A stretch of DNA of 64,000 nt from Mesorhizobium sp. (GTDB lineage Bacteria; Pseudomonadota; Alphaproteobacteria; Rhizobiales; Rhizobiaceae), in the NCBI GenBank assembly GCA_004963905.1, contig SUGL01000009.1, positions 106,770 through 170,769 on the forward strand. Reading direction: 5' to 3'. The position numbers and the translations under genes were made by a program. Below are positions 8,306-16,385 of this stretch, piece after piece. Position 1 is the stretch's first letter. Each line of letters starts with the position of its first letter. The notes below the pieces were generated by a model. That model was not told where the DNA came from, made no database searches, and worked only from the letters and a program-made list of their open reading frames with translations.

Positions 8306-8758
8306 CTAGCTTCGCCGTGACCTTCTTTTCGCCTTCGATGCCGGGCCAGCAGCAGGCTTGCGTCCAAGTCCGCTGGCCTTCGCCAAGGCCGATCTTTGGG
8401 CGGCGTAGTTCGGCGCGACCATCGGATAATCTCGCGGAAGATTCCATTTCTCGCGATATTGCTGGGGTGTCATCCCGTAATGTACATCAAGATGGCGCCT
8501 TAGCGATTTGAACTTTTTCCCGTCCTCCAGACAAACGATAAAGTCAGGCGTTACCGACCTCCTGGGATTGACCGCCGGCTCTTGTTTCGGCTGATCGGCC
8601 ACGGTTTGCTTGCCGATCCCGGACAGCGAGGCATGGATAGAAGCAATCAGTTCGGCGAGCCCGGTGACAGGGACGGCGTTCCTGCTCACATAGGCCGAGA
8701 CGATATCCGCCGTCAGGCCGACGAGATCAAGATTTTGAGCCTCGCTTTGTTCGTTCAA
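8306..8758 (-). CDS. MucR/Ros family transcriptional regulator
   Basis: 150 aa. The C-terminal half holds the prokaryotic zinc finger of the Ros/MucR family: VCLEDGKKFKSLRRHLDVHYGMTP supplies Cys-x2-Asp ... His-x4-His zinc ligands, followed by YREKWNLPRDYPMVAPNYA, the family hallmark. MucR proteins bind AT-rich promoters and silence symbiosis, exopolysaccharide and horizontally acquired genes. The start is a TTG at 8758 with AGGAGG eight bases upstream; the GTG inside that ribosome site is not usable. It stands alone, divergent from the mobile-element core, and may regulate it. Confidence 0.92.
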   Translation of the reverse strand: MNEQSEAQNLDLVGLTADIVSAYVSRNAVPVTGLAELIASIHASLSGIGKQTVADQPKQEPAVNPRRSVTPDFIVCLEDGKKFKSLRRHLDVHYGMTPQQYREKWNLPRDYPMVAPNYAAQRSALAKASGLGRKPAAGPASKAKRRSRRS

Positions 8759-9240
8759 GATATTCACCTCCTGGTATCGAGACCTAAAGTCGGCTCCCCG
8801 CAACAGCTGTGTACTGCAAGCTTGATGGGCGCACCAATCCTATTGTGCGATGTACGCAGCAAAGGCCACAAAAATCTGTCTGTCTCAGGTGCGCATGGAT
8901 CGAAGCACTGGGTTTGAACCAGAGTGCGCCGCCTCTATTGCCCTGAGCCATTCCAAGCTCCAGATTTCTCCCGACAAGGATATCCCCGAACAGACCGTGG
9001 GTTTCCTGCGCCCCATTCTCGCAGGCCAACGCCAAGGTTGAGCTGCACGCTTAGCAAGAAACCGGCATGTCCCACATTTGATCAGGACCTTGTGTTTGGG
9101 ACACCCTGGCAGGCCGGGCCTTCGTTGTGAAATCCTGCCTTTGGTTCAGCGTCTTTTTGCGAGTTTGGGATGAACGCCTTCTCCTTTGCCGAGCCGCGGC
9201 TTCGGCCGCTCGCCTTGTCGGGAGACCCTTCGGCGCATCC
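8759..9240. other. Intergenic region before the mobile-element core
   Basis: No gene with a supported start is seen. It separates the MucR-like gene from the ArdC operon and should hold both promoters. Confidence 0.5.
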
Positions 9241-9323
9241 AAGAGTGAGAGTCCGGACTGGGAGCGCCGTGACGGGTTCAGAGCTGGAGGAGCGACTTCC
9301 GGCGCCCGTCGCGGAGAACCGCG
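9241..9323 (+). promoter_or_regulatory. Conserved structured leader of the ArdC operon
   Basis: Contains AGAGTGAGAG, then GTGACGGGTT, and ends CGCCCGTCGCGGAGAA just before the start codon. GACGGG and CCCGTC can pair across about 30 bases, placing the GGAG ribosome site just outside the stem. The same blocks in the same order occur at 12642-12724 before the ParB-like gene, so this is a shared 5' leader rather than chance. Confidence 0.6.
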
Positions 9324-10292
9324 ATGTCCAGACCAGAACGCTCGAGGCGAGCCGGCGCTGACCGGACGAACCTCTATGAAGACATTACCGGCAAGATCAT
9401 CGCCGAGCTCGAGGCCGGCCGTTTTCCATGGGTGCAGCCTTGGGGCACATCGGCCGCGAAAGCGCCGCTCGGGCTGCCGAAGAATGCCTGCACTGGCCGC
9501 ACCTATAGCGGTATAAACATCCTGATCCTTTGGGACGCCGTGGTTCAACACGGCTTTCCAAGCCAGGGCTGGCTTACCTTCCGTCAAGCCCTGTCGCTCG
9601 GCGGCAATGTCCGCAAGGGCGAACACGGCGTCACGATCGTGTACGCCGACAGGTTCGCGCCGGAGCAAGAGAAGCAGCGTGCCCGCGAAGCCGGCGAGGA
9701 AGCGCATTTCATTCCGTTCCTCAAGCGCTTCACCGTGTTCAACATCGCGCAATGCGAAAGCCTGCCGGAAGACCTCGCCTTCGAGATGCCGTTGCCTTTG
9801 TCCGGCATGATCGAGCCGGTAGTCGAAGCGCTGATTAAGGCAACCGGAATAGACTTCCGCATTGGCGGTGAGCACGCCTGTTACGTGCCGGCGCGAGACT
9901 ATGTGCAGGTGCCGCCGCCGGCCGTCTTTTTCGATCCGATCAATTGGCATCGCACCGCGCTGCACGAGCTCGGCCACGCCACGGGCCACGCCTCGCGGCT
10001 CGCACGAGATCTCAACGGGTCTTTCGGGACCAAGAAATATGCCTTCGAGGAGCTGGTCGCCGAGATGAACGCGGCCTTCTGTTGCGCCGCTCTCGGCATC
10101 GTGCCGACTGTGCGCCACGCCGACTATCTGGCCTCTTGGCTTGAGGTCTTGCGCGAGGACAACCGCGCCATCGTCCGCGCCGCCTCGCAGGCCAGCAAGG
10201 CTGCCAATTGGCTACTCGAATTCGCGCCGGGCTTCGGCGGGGCGGATGCGGCTGAGTCGGAAGCGCACAAGATCGACAGGAGGGCGGCATGA
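9324..10292 (+). CDS. ArdC-like antirestriction protein (ssDNA-binding domain plus zincin metallopeptidase)
   Basis: 322 aa. The N-terminal ArdC domain (about 15-130) shows the family signature FPWVQPWG, GRTYSGINILILW, LTFRQALSLGGNVRKGEHG and is known to bind single-stranded DNA. The C-terminal zincin domain carries HELGH at 214-218 with a downstream glutamate (FEELVAEMNAAF), forming a zinc site. ArdC proteins protect incoming conjugative DNA from host restriction. GGAG lies seven bases before the ATG. The gene is followed by an ATGA overlap with a truncated DUF2958 gene, its usual partner. Confidence 0.92.
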   Translation: MSRPERSRRAGADRTNLYEDITGKIIAELEAGRFPWVQPWGTSAAKAPLGLPKNACTGRTYSGINILILWDAVVQHGFPSQGWLTFRQALSLGGNVRKGEHGVTIVYADRFAPEQEKQRAREAGEEAHFIPFLKRFTVFNIAQCESLPEDLAFEMPLPLSGMIEPVVEALIKATGIDFRIGGEHACYVPARDYVQVPPPAVFFDPINWHRTALHELGHATGHASRLARDLNGSFGTKKYAFEELVAEMNAAFCCAALGIVPTVRHADYLASWLEVLREDNRAIVRAASQASKAANWLLEFAPGFGGADAAESEAHKIDRRAA

Positions 10293-10381
10293 TCCTTCTG
10301 ACTGACGACTTGCGCAGCCGGCTGCTCGCCAATGGGATCCGTGTGGTCCGGCGCTCGAAGCCAGCGCTATATGTTGGTTAG
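10289..10381 (+). pseudogene. DUF2958 gene truncated after about 16 codons
   Basis: The first 16 residues, MILLTDDLRSRLLANG, match the N-terminus of DUF2958 proteins, which commonly follow ArdC-like genes. The start overlaps the ArdC stop (ATGA). After this the similarity ends and a stop occurs after 30 codons, at the end of the convergent response-regulator gene. The rest of DUF2958 is not seen before the ParB-like gene, so it was deleted or replaced when the two-component pair was inserted. Confidence 0.7.
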
Positions 10382-10758
10382 GTTTTTGCGGAGAAAACGT
10401 GAGTGACAAGTCGTTGTAGATGCGCTGGCGCGAACGGCTTGCTCAAGCGCGGGCAGTCGCGCAGGTGGGGCGGCAGGATAGCGCGGTCGAAGCCGGTCGT
10501 GAAAACGAACGGCACGTCAAGCGCGACGAGTTGGTCGGCCACGTCATAGGAGGTTCCATCACCGAGCTGCACGTCTAGGATCGCGCCATCGGGCCGACCA
10601 TTGGCCAGAACGTCCAACGCCTCGGCGCGCGATCCTACGGTTGTGACAAGCGCTCCCATTTGCGCGACAGCCTCTTCCAACTCCAGCGCCACGAGAAACT
10701 CATCCTCGACGACGAGAATGTTGAGGCCGCAAAGTCGGCAATCGCCTAACACGAGCAC
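10378..10758 (-). CDS. Single-domain response regulator
   Basis: A lone receiver domain of 126 aa with VVEDEFLV (acidic pocket), the phospho-acceptor Asp in AILDVQLGDG, the switch Thr in FTTGFD and the conserved Lys in LSKPF. No output domain is present, so it probably acts as a phosphate sink or by protein interaction, as in general-stress or HWE-kinase circuits of alphaproteobacteria. The GTG start follows the kinase stop codon by one base, giving a two-gene operon. It lies antisense within the mobile-element core and ends at the DUF2958 break point. Confidence 0.9.
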   Translation of the reverse strand: MLVLGDCRLCGLNILVVEDEFLVALELEEAVAQMGALVTTVGSRAEALDVLANGRPDGAILDVQLGDGTSYDVADQLVALDVPFVFTTGFDRAILPPHLRDCPRLSKPFAPAHLQRLVTHVFSAKT

Positions 10759-10759
10759 C

Positions 10760-12091
10760 TCATGCCTCTAGCGCGAATTCCACCCGGCAAATAGCGCCGT
10801 GCGGGGAAAGGTCGAGACTGCTCGTGCCGCCCAACATATGGCCAACACTTCGCCTGATCAGGCCGCTTCCAAATCCACTCGCGCGCGGCGTCTCCGCGAT
10901 GGACACCCCACTCTCCCGCCATTCGAACGACAGGCTCTCCTTGCCGTCTCCGCGGATGATGCTCCATGTGATGTCGAGGCGCCCATGGGACTGCGCGAAC
11001 GCGCCGTATTTCACGGCATTGGTGGCGAGTTCGTGCACGAGCATGGCAAACGCCTGTGTCTGTCGCCGCGACAGCGCGACCTTTGGTCCCTTGATCGCGA
11101 GCCGGCCATCTTCTTCCCAGCCATGGGCGGCAAGCTCCGACCTGACCAGTTCGTGAAGATCGACGCGGCCGGAACTCTGGCGCAACAACAGGTCCTGCGA
11201 ACGGGACAGCGAGCCGAGCCGCTCGAGAAAGGCCTCTCTGAACTGTTGCAGCGACTTGCTGCGGCGCAGGGTGGCCGTCACAAGCGACTGCACGTTGGCG
11301 AGAATGTTCTTCACCCGGTGCTGGAGCTCGCCGACCATCACCATCTGCTCCGCCTCGCGACGTCGCTTCTCTGTCTCGTCCCGGATCGCCAGAAGAATGC
11401 GCGGCAGATGGTCTAGCGCCCGGCCGTTGAGGAGCATCGTACGCTGTCCAATACCCGGAAACTCATGCCTGACTTCAAAGTCGTCGAACCGACGATCGTT
11501 CGGCAAAACGTCCTCCAGCGCCGTGCGCAATTCCGGGATATCCCATTGTCCGTTGCCGATGTCGTAAATCAGCCTGCCTTGGGTTTCCTTCGGTGAAACG
11601 TGGAACATGTCATAGAAGGATTGGTTGGCGCTTTCCACGCGCAGGTCGGGTTCCAGCACCAGCAATGCCTCCCGAATGCTGTCGATAAGCTTTTCGGAGA
11701 ACTCCTTGCTGGCGATCAACTCGTTTTCGATGCGCTCACGTTCCGTTACGTCCGAGATTGCGAGGAAGATGCGCTTCATATCCGGGGACTGAACCAGCTG
11801 CCGCGCATTGACCAGCATGACCCGCCTGCCGATCATCTCGAATTCATGCTCGACGCGGTAATCCTCCACGGTGTCGGTTTCAGTGAGGATTTCTCCGATC
11901 AGCCGCCGAAGTTCCGGGATGTCCCATTGACCATTTCCGAGATCGCGTAGCTGCCGCCCGATCGTCTCCTCCTTGGAAACTTGGAAGCACCTGTAGAACG
12001 CCCGGTTGGCATGGAAGACAGCTAGATCATGCTCCAGCACGAGGACTGGCTCGCGCATGGTGTCTACGATCGATGTCGCGATCTCGGTCAT
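10760..12091 (-). CDS. PAS-PAS HWE-family sensor histidine kinase
   Basis: 443 aa, cytoplasmic, without membrane segments. Two PAS repeats occupy about 5-120 and 130-240; they share the block IGNGQWDIPELR or LGNGQWDIPELR and so arose by internal duplication. The HWE kinase core has the H-box ELQHRVKNILANVQS (His258), N-box HELATNAVKYGAF (Asn358), the diagnostic W-x-E in FEWRESG and the G-box GFGSGLI. It should autophosphorylate and transfer to the adjacent receiver. Comparable PAS pairs bind flavin or small ligands; the signal is not evident here. Confidence 0.92.
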   Translation of the reverse strand: MTEIATSIVDTMREPVLVLEHDLAVFHANRAFYRCFQVSKEETIGRQLRDLGNGQWDIPELRRLIGEILTETDTVEDYRVEHEFEMIGRRVMLVNARQLVQSPDMKRIFLAISDVTERERIENELIASKEFSEKLIDSIREALLVLEPDLRVESANQSFYDMFHVSPKETQGRLIYDIGNGQWDIPELRTALEDVLPNDRRFDDFEVRHEFPGIGQRTMLLNGRALDHLPRILLAIRDETEKRRREAEQMVMVGELQHRVKNILANVQSLVTATLRRSKSLQQFREAFLERLGSLSRSQDLLLRQSSGRVDLHELVRSELAAHGWEEDGRLAIKGPKVALSRRQTQAFAMLVHELATNAVKYGAFAQSHGRLDITWSIIRGDGKESLSFEWRESGVSIAETPRASGFGSGLIRRSVGHMLGGTSSLDLSPHGAICRVEFALEA

Positions 12092-12641
12092 TTGTCTGGT
12101 CCCCGCGCGCTAAAATGAAGATCAGCCGGATTTGGTTCCCGGCTGCGTCTAGCTTCCTGTCGCGTCACGGTGACTCGCCAGGTCATGCGGCACACCTCTG
12201 CGATCGCAGAAAAGGTTTTACCTGTGACTTCGATAGCAATGCGCTGCAGCTGCCAAAGCCGTACATGCGGCCGCAGGCGACCCGCGATGTCAGACGCGCC
12301 CGGTGCTTTGGTTTGGTTACAACAGCGTCGTCGGCACAGAAGTCTGTTTGCGGATCGGGCGCAGGTATCGCATGACATGGCAGATTGCCGATGCCACCGC
12401 AGCGGCATTCCGGGAAGGTGGCGCCCAATGACTGTGCATGCCGCTGTCGGTCTGGGCCGAAGCCGCGCGGCGAGCAGGCAGCATCGGAGCGGCGGAGCGC
12501 ATCATCGTCACAGCCGTTCGCGATCGAGGAGATGCCTCCTGAAACGACCAAGCGGCGAACCATGAAGTCCGCAAAAAAGCAGCGACTGGGCTTTCCGGAT
12601 TTTCGGCTTATCGCCTCGGGAACCGGATGTGCGGCGCGGTC
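12092..12641. other. Region between kinase and ParB-like gene, decayed
   Basis: No intact gene. A + strand frame reads TWQIADATAAAFREGGAQ, stop, then MPLSVWAEAARRAGSIGAAE and AERIIVTAVRDRGDAS, which looks like disrupted coding sequence of unknown family. The kinase promoter should lie at its left end. Confidence 0.35.
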
Positions 12642-12724
12642 CTTAGAGTGAGAGGGCGGCGTCGCCGTTCGTGACGGGTTGGAGGTCGAGGGGAGTTCCC
12701 GACCGCCCGTCGCGGAGAAAAACC
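12642..12724 (+). promoter_or_regulatory. Conserved structured leader of the ParB-like gene
   Basis: Holds AGAGTGAGAG, GTGACGGGTT and CGCCCGTCGCGGAGAA in the same order as 9241-9323. GACGGG and CCCGTC can pair, leaving GGAG free before the ATG. Likely a common post-transcriptional or promoter-proximal control element of the core genes. Confidence 0.6.
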
Positions 12725-14854
12725 ATGGCGATCGCCAAGCAGAAGATCACCCTCAACGCTTCGCGCGACATCCCCTTCAACAAGCTCGTCCTCAGCCAGG
12801 CCAATGTCCGGCGCATCAAGAACGGGCAGTCGATCGAGGATCTCGCCGCTTCCATTGCCCGGCGTGGGCTCCTCCAGAGCCTCAACGTCCGGCCTGTGCT
12901 CGACGGTGAGCGCAACGAGACCGGCATGTTCGAGGTGCCCGCCGGCGGGCGCCGCTATCGCGCGCTCGAACTGCTGGTCAAGCAGAAGCGCATGGCCAAG
13001 ACCGAAGCGGTGCCCTGCGTCGTTTCGGAGGCCAACAGCATCGTGCCGATCGAGGAAGACTCGCTGGCAGAGAACTTCCAGCGTGAAGATCTCCATCCCC
13101 TCGACATGTTCCGGGCCTTCCAAACGCTCCACGACCAGGGCGCCACGCACGAGGAGATCGCGACACGATTCTTCGTATCGGCCTCCTTCGTGCAGCAGCG
13201 GCTACGGATCGCCAAGGTCTCGCCCAAGCTGCTCGACATCTATGAGCAGGACGGCATGAAGCTCGACCAACTCATGGCTTTCACCGTGACCGATGATCAC
13301 GCGCGCCAGGAGCAGGTCTGGGAAGCGCTTCAGAAGTCCTGGTCGCAGGAGCCGCATCAGATCCGCCGCATGCTGACCGAGACGGCGATCCGGGCAAGCG
13401 ATCGCCGGGCATTGTTCGTCGGGGTCGACGCTTATGTCGCCGCCGGAGGGATCGTGCTGCGCGACCTGTTCGAGGCCGACAATGGCGGCTGGCTGCAGGA
13501 TCCGGCGCTGCTCGATGGTCTCGTCGGCGAGAAGCTGCGCGCCAGTGCCGAAGAGATCGCGGCTGAGGGCTGGAAATGGATCGTCGTCGACGTCGACCTG
13601 CCCTATGGCCATGAGCACGGCATGCGATCCCTGACCGGCACCTTCGCCGATCTCACCGACGAGGAGAAGGCCAACCGCGAAGCGCTCCGCAACGAGTATG
13701 ACCAGATCGAGGCGCAGTATGGCGAGGCCGACGAACTGCCCGATGAGGTCGATCAGCGGCTCGGCGAAATCGAGCAGGCGCTCGAGCAGTTCGAGAACCG
13801 CCCGATGATCTATAAGGCGGCCGAGATTGCCCGCGCCGGCGCCTTCGTCAGCATCGATCGGGACGGCAACCTGGTCGTTGATCGCGGCTATGTCCGGCCC
13901 GAGGACGAGGCGCCTGAAACGGTCGACGGCGAGGCTGACCAGCCACAGGACGAGCCCGAAGGCGATAGTGCCGATTCCGCGGTTCGCCGGACCACGATCA
14001 CCATCGGCGTTCAGGCGTCGGAGCCCGACGAGGAGGATGAGAGCGACACGATCAAGCCGCTGCCGGAGCGGCTGGTCATCGACCTCACTGCGCACCGCAC
14101 GCTGGCCCTACGCAACGCCGTCGCCGGCAACCCGCACATCGCCATGACCGCGCTGCTCCATCGGCTGGTGCTCGACTGCTTCGGTCACCGCTCGTCGACC
14201 GGCTGTCTCGAGGCCTCGGTGCGCCACGTCTACTTCACCGCGCAGGACGCCGACCTCAAGGACAGTCCGGCCGCCAAGGCCGTTGCCGACCGACAGGAAG
14301 CCTGGAAGGCCGACGTTCTGTTCGGCGACGACGAGGTGCTGTGGACCTGGCTCGATGCGCTCGACGAAGCCAGCCGGCTGGCGCTTCTGGCGCATTGCGT
14401 CAGTTTCGGGATCAATGCGCTTTACGAGCGTATCAATCCCTATGGTTCCGGTGTCAGCCAGCACGGTCTCGAGCAGCGCCTGCGCCAGGCGGATCGGCTG
14501 GCCCGGGTGACCGGGTTGGACATGGTCGACGCCGGCTGGCGGCCGACCGTCGCCAACTATCTCGGCCGCGTCACGAAATCCCGCATCCTCGAAGCCGTGC
14601 GCGAGGGCGCCGGCGAACGCGCGGCGCAACTCATCGACCACCTCAAGAAGGGCGAGATGGCCAAGGAGGCGGAGCGGCTGCTGGCCGACAGCGGCTGGCT
14701 GCCCGAGTCGCTGCGCCTCGCTGGTGACGAACCCGCCGTCGATCAGCAGGGCGAGGATGAGGGCGACGACGCGGCGCTGCCAGCATTCCTCGCCGGCGAC
14801 CAAGACGTTGCCGCCGGAGCCGAAGAACCGGTGCAGCCGATTGCTGCTGAGTAG
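12725..14854 (+). CDS. Large ParB/RepB/Spo0J-family protein of mobile elements
   Basis: 709 aa, much longer than chromosomal ParB (about 300). The N-terminal CTPase-like ParB domain shows NVRR, SIARRGLLQSLNVRP, the CTP-box GGRRYRALELL and the ENFQREDLHPLDM box. The helix-turn-helix HEEIATRFFVSASFVQQRL follows. The remaining 500 residues have an acidic Glu/Asp-rich linker and a C-terminal domain (WLDALDEASRLALLAHCVSFGINAL, ESGW-like tail) typical of ICE and plasmid versions found beside ArdC and Toprim genes. It probably binds element DNA to promote maintenance or establishment. The ATG after the conserved leader is preferred over an upstream in-frame start. Confidence 0.88.
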   Translation: MAIAKQKITLNASRDIPFNKLVLSQANVRRIKNGQSIEDLAASIARRGLLQSLNVRPVLDGERNETGMFEVPAGGRRYRALELLVKQKRMAKTEAVPCVVSEANSIVPIEEDSLAENFQREDLHPLDMFRAFQTLHDQGATHEEIATRFFVSASFVQQRLRIAKVSPKLLDIYEQDGMKLDQLMAFTVTDDHARQEQVWEALQKSWSQEPHQIRRMLTETAIRASDRRALFVGVDAYVAAGGIVLRDLFEADNGGWLQDPALLDGLVGEKLRASAEEIAAEGWKWIVVDVDLPYGHEHGMRSLTGTFADLTDEEKANREALRNEYDQIEAQYGEADELPDEVDQRLGEIEQALEQFENRPMIYKAAEIARAGAFVSIDRDGNLVVDRGYVRPEDEAPETVDGEADQPQDEPEGDSADSAVRRTTITIGVQASEPDEEDESDTIKPLPERLVIDLTAHRTLALRNAVAGNPHIAMTALLHRLVLDCFGHRSSTGCLEASVRHVYFTAQDADLKDSPAAKAVADRQEAWKADVLFGDDEVLWTWLDALDEASRLALLAHCVSFGINALYERINPYGSGVSQHGLEQRLRQADRLARVTGLDMVDAGWRPTVANYLGRVTKSRILEAVREGAGERAAQLIDHLKKGEMAKEAERLLADSGWLPESLRLAGDEPAVDQQGEDEGDDAALPAFLAGDQDVAAGAEEPVQPIAAE

Positions 14855-14893
14855 CAGCCCCCCACAGACGGAGTCACCCCGCCCTTCATACCT

Positions 14894-14923
14894 GGCCCGG
14901 CAATCTGCCGGGCCTTTTCGTTT
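14894..14923 (+). terminator. Rho-independent terminator after the ParB-like gene
   Basis: GGCCCGGCA and TGCCGGGCC form a perfect 9-bp stem with a 3-base loop, followed by TTTTCGTTT. It may attenuate transcription into the next gene, whose ribosome site follows immediately. Confidence 0.8.
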
Positions 14924-14937
14924 CAGGAGAGATTTGA

Positions 14938-15400
14938 ATGTCTGCCTCTTTGATCTTCGACATCACCCCGCGCGGCTCGCTGGTCGCCTATTCGGACGGT
15001 GCGCCTCGACCGCCGGCGCGCTTCACCAGGAAGCTCGCGGCCTGGCAACGCCGCAACGGCACCGGCCGGCTGGTCCGCAAGGAGCCGGCTCGCGAACGCT
15101 CCACTTATATGTCCCCAACCTGCTTCACCCTGCATGAGGGGACCTTCGGCCAGAATGGCATCATCCTCGTCTCGGTGATGCGCACCTACGGCATCGACAG
15201 CGATCTGAGGTTCCGCGTCATCGAATGTCCCGGCATCGGCCAGGTCCGCGTGCTGCAGGCCATGGCTACGGCATCTCGCCGAAAGCCGCGACGCCGCCGA
15301 GTTGTGGCTGGCAAGGAACGGCCATCACCAGGCCCGCATCGAGGAGGTGACCGCCGACGAACTCAGCGCTAATGCCGTCGTGGGACGCGCCGCAGCCTGA
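14938..15400 (+). pseudogene. Frameshifted small hypothetical gene of the mobile core
   Basis: The 5' part encodes MSASLIFDITPRGSLVAYS ... GQVRVLQAMA, preceded by AGGAGAG. At about 15270 the protein-like sequence jumps frame to HLAESRDAAELWLARNGHHQ and ARIEEVTADELSANAVVGRA, ending at 15400. Removing one base in the ATGGCTACGGCAT stretch restores one continuous protein of about 153 aa. As read, the product would end in a random Arg-rich tail. Homologues accompany ParB-like and strawberry-notch genes in rhizobial elements; the function is unknown. Not at a homopolymer, so a real mutation is plausible. Confidence 0.7.
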
Positions 15401-15524
15401 CGACGGCGAGCACACCAGCTTTCACGGCGGAACGCACCGCCATTTTCAATCACCCCCACGAACGAGGCGAACCGGCCCGGGCTCTTGAATGAGCGCCGGG
15501 CAACTCGCTTTGCGGAGACGGATC

Positions 15525-15948
15525 ATGCCCGAATTCACCATTGAAACGACGTACCACCTGCCGGTCTACCGGCAGCGCACCTATACGGCCGACACGCCCG
15601 ACGCGGCCTGCCGGCTCGCCATCGAGGACAAGGACTGGTCCGAACAGAAAGAGGATTGCCAGTCCTGCGGCGAGACCTTTGTCACCGGCATCTGGCAAGG
15701 AGCCGATGCCGCCTACCGCGGTCCCACAGTACAAGTCGCCCCGCACTTTGAGGAAACGGTGCAGCGCCAGGCGCGGCACTTCGAAGTCTTGCTCGGACTG
15801 CTCAAGATCCTCCTCGCGATTGCGAAGCGGGTCAACGACTGCCCCCGAATGGACCGGCAAGGCCACATGGGCGGTGCAACGCGCCGAAGCCATCCTCGAC
15901 GACGCACGCGGTCCGGACGAACCGAACAGCGCAGGAGACGTCCTATGA
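15525..15948 (+). pseudogene. Small hypothetical gene frameshifted in a C run
   Basis: Starts MPEFTIETTYHLPVYRQRTY with CxxC (EDCQSCGE) and continues to GLLKILLAIAKRVND. At the CCCCC near 15841 the natural continuation PEWTGKATWAVQRAEAILDD lies one frame over and ends with ATGA overlapping the next gene. One C fewer restores a protein of about 140 aa. As sequenced, the first frame runs on through the next gene and would fuse to it. The mutation sits in a homopolymer, so a sequencing error must be excluded. Function unknown; a core mobile-element gene. Confidence 0.7.
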
Positions 15949-16211
15949 GCATTCCCGACTTTGCCCGCGTCAATTTCCAGACGCTGCTTCGCGCCGCCGG
16001 TGACGGCAATCTGGCGCTGATGGAGTGCCTCGACGCCGAAACCGCGCAGCCGCGCTACGTGATCTGCGCCGTCTCTCGTGACGGCGCGGACTGTGTGTTC
16101 ACACCGTTCGGGCATCTGGCCGAAGGCAATCCCTTCGACGCCTATCGGCCGCCCGATCCCGCCGGCCCGAACGGCTTCCTGCCCGTGGCCGACCCGGCCG
16201 ACCCGGAATAA
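15945..16211 (+). CDS. Small conserved protein, DUF6117-like, 88 aa
   Basis: MSIPDFARVNFQTLLRAAGD, then NLALMECLDAETAQPRYVIC and FTPFGHLAEGNPFDAYRPP. This matches my memory of the DUF6117 family found next to ParB-like and strawberry-notch genes in alphaproteobacterial elements. The ATG overlaps the natural stop of the preceding frameshifted gene (ATGA), and GCAGGAGACG supplies a ribosome site. In the sequence as given, the preceding frame also reads into this gene in phase because of the extra C. A hairpin terminator follows. Function unknown. Confidence 0.72.
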   Translation: MSIPDFARVNFQTLLRAAGDGNLALMECLDAETAQPRYVICAVSRDGADCVFTPFGHLAEGNPFDAYRPPDPAGPNGFLPVADPADPE

Positions 16212-16235
16212 CCATCACGCCCTGACCCCCCCTCC

Positions 16236-16265
16236 AGCGCCCGTCCTGCGGCCGGGCGCTTGTTT
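16236..16265 (+). terminator. Rho-independent-like terminator
   Basis: AGCGCCCG and CGGGCGCT form a perfect 8-bp stem around a 9-base loop, followed by TGTTTC, between the DUF6117-like gene and the strawberry-notch-type gene. Confidence 0.6.
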
Positions 16266-16385
16266 CATGTCGGGCCCAAGGCCGACCGAGGGGGAGAGGC
16301 TGGCCGGGGACAGGTTCGAGCCGCTCCGGTCGAGAGAGAGCACCGCGCGCGGCTCGATTTCCGGTTGCTCTCCGAGGATCCCATC

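Noticed and set aside
12385-12651. Open frame before the ParB-like gene
   Set aside because: No ribosome site, low-complexity composition, and it overlaps the conserved leader.
12671-12724. Upstream in-frame start of the ParB-like gene
   Set aside because: The 18 added residues overlap the conserved leader and are Arg-rich; ATG 12725 follows GGAG and begins the conserved protein.
15489-16211. Single 240-aa protein spanning two small genes
   Set aside because: The middle 35 residues are Arg-rich noise; the natural continuation is in another frame and a separate gene starts at 15945 with an ATGA overlap.
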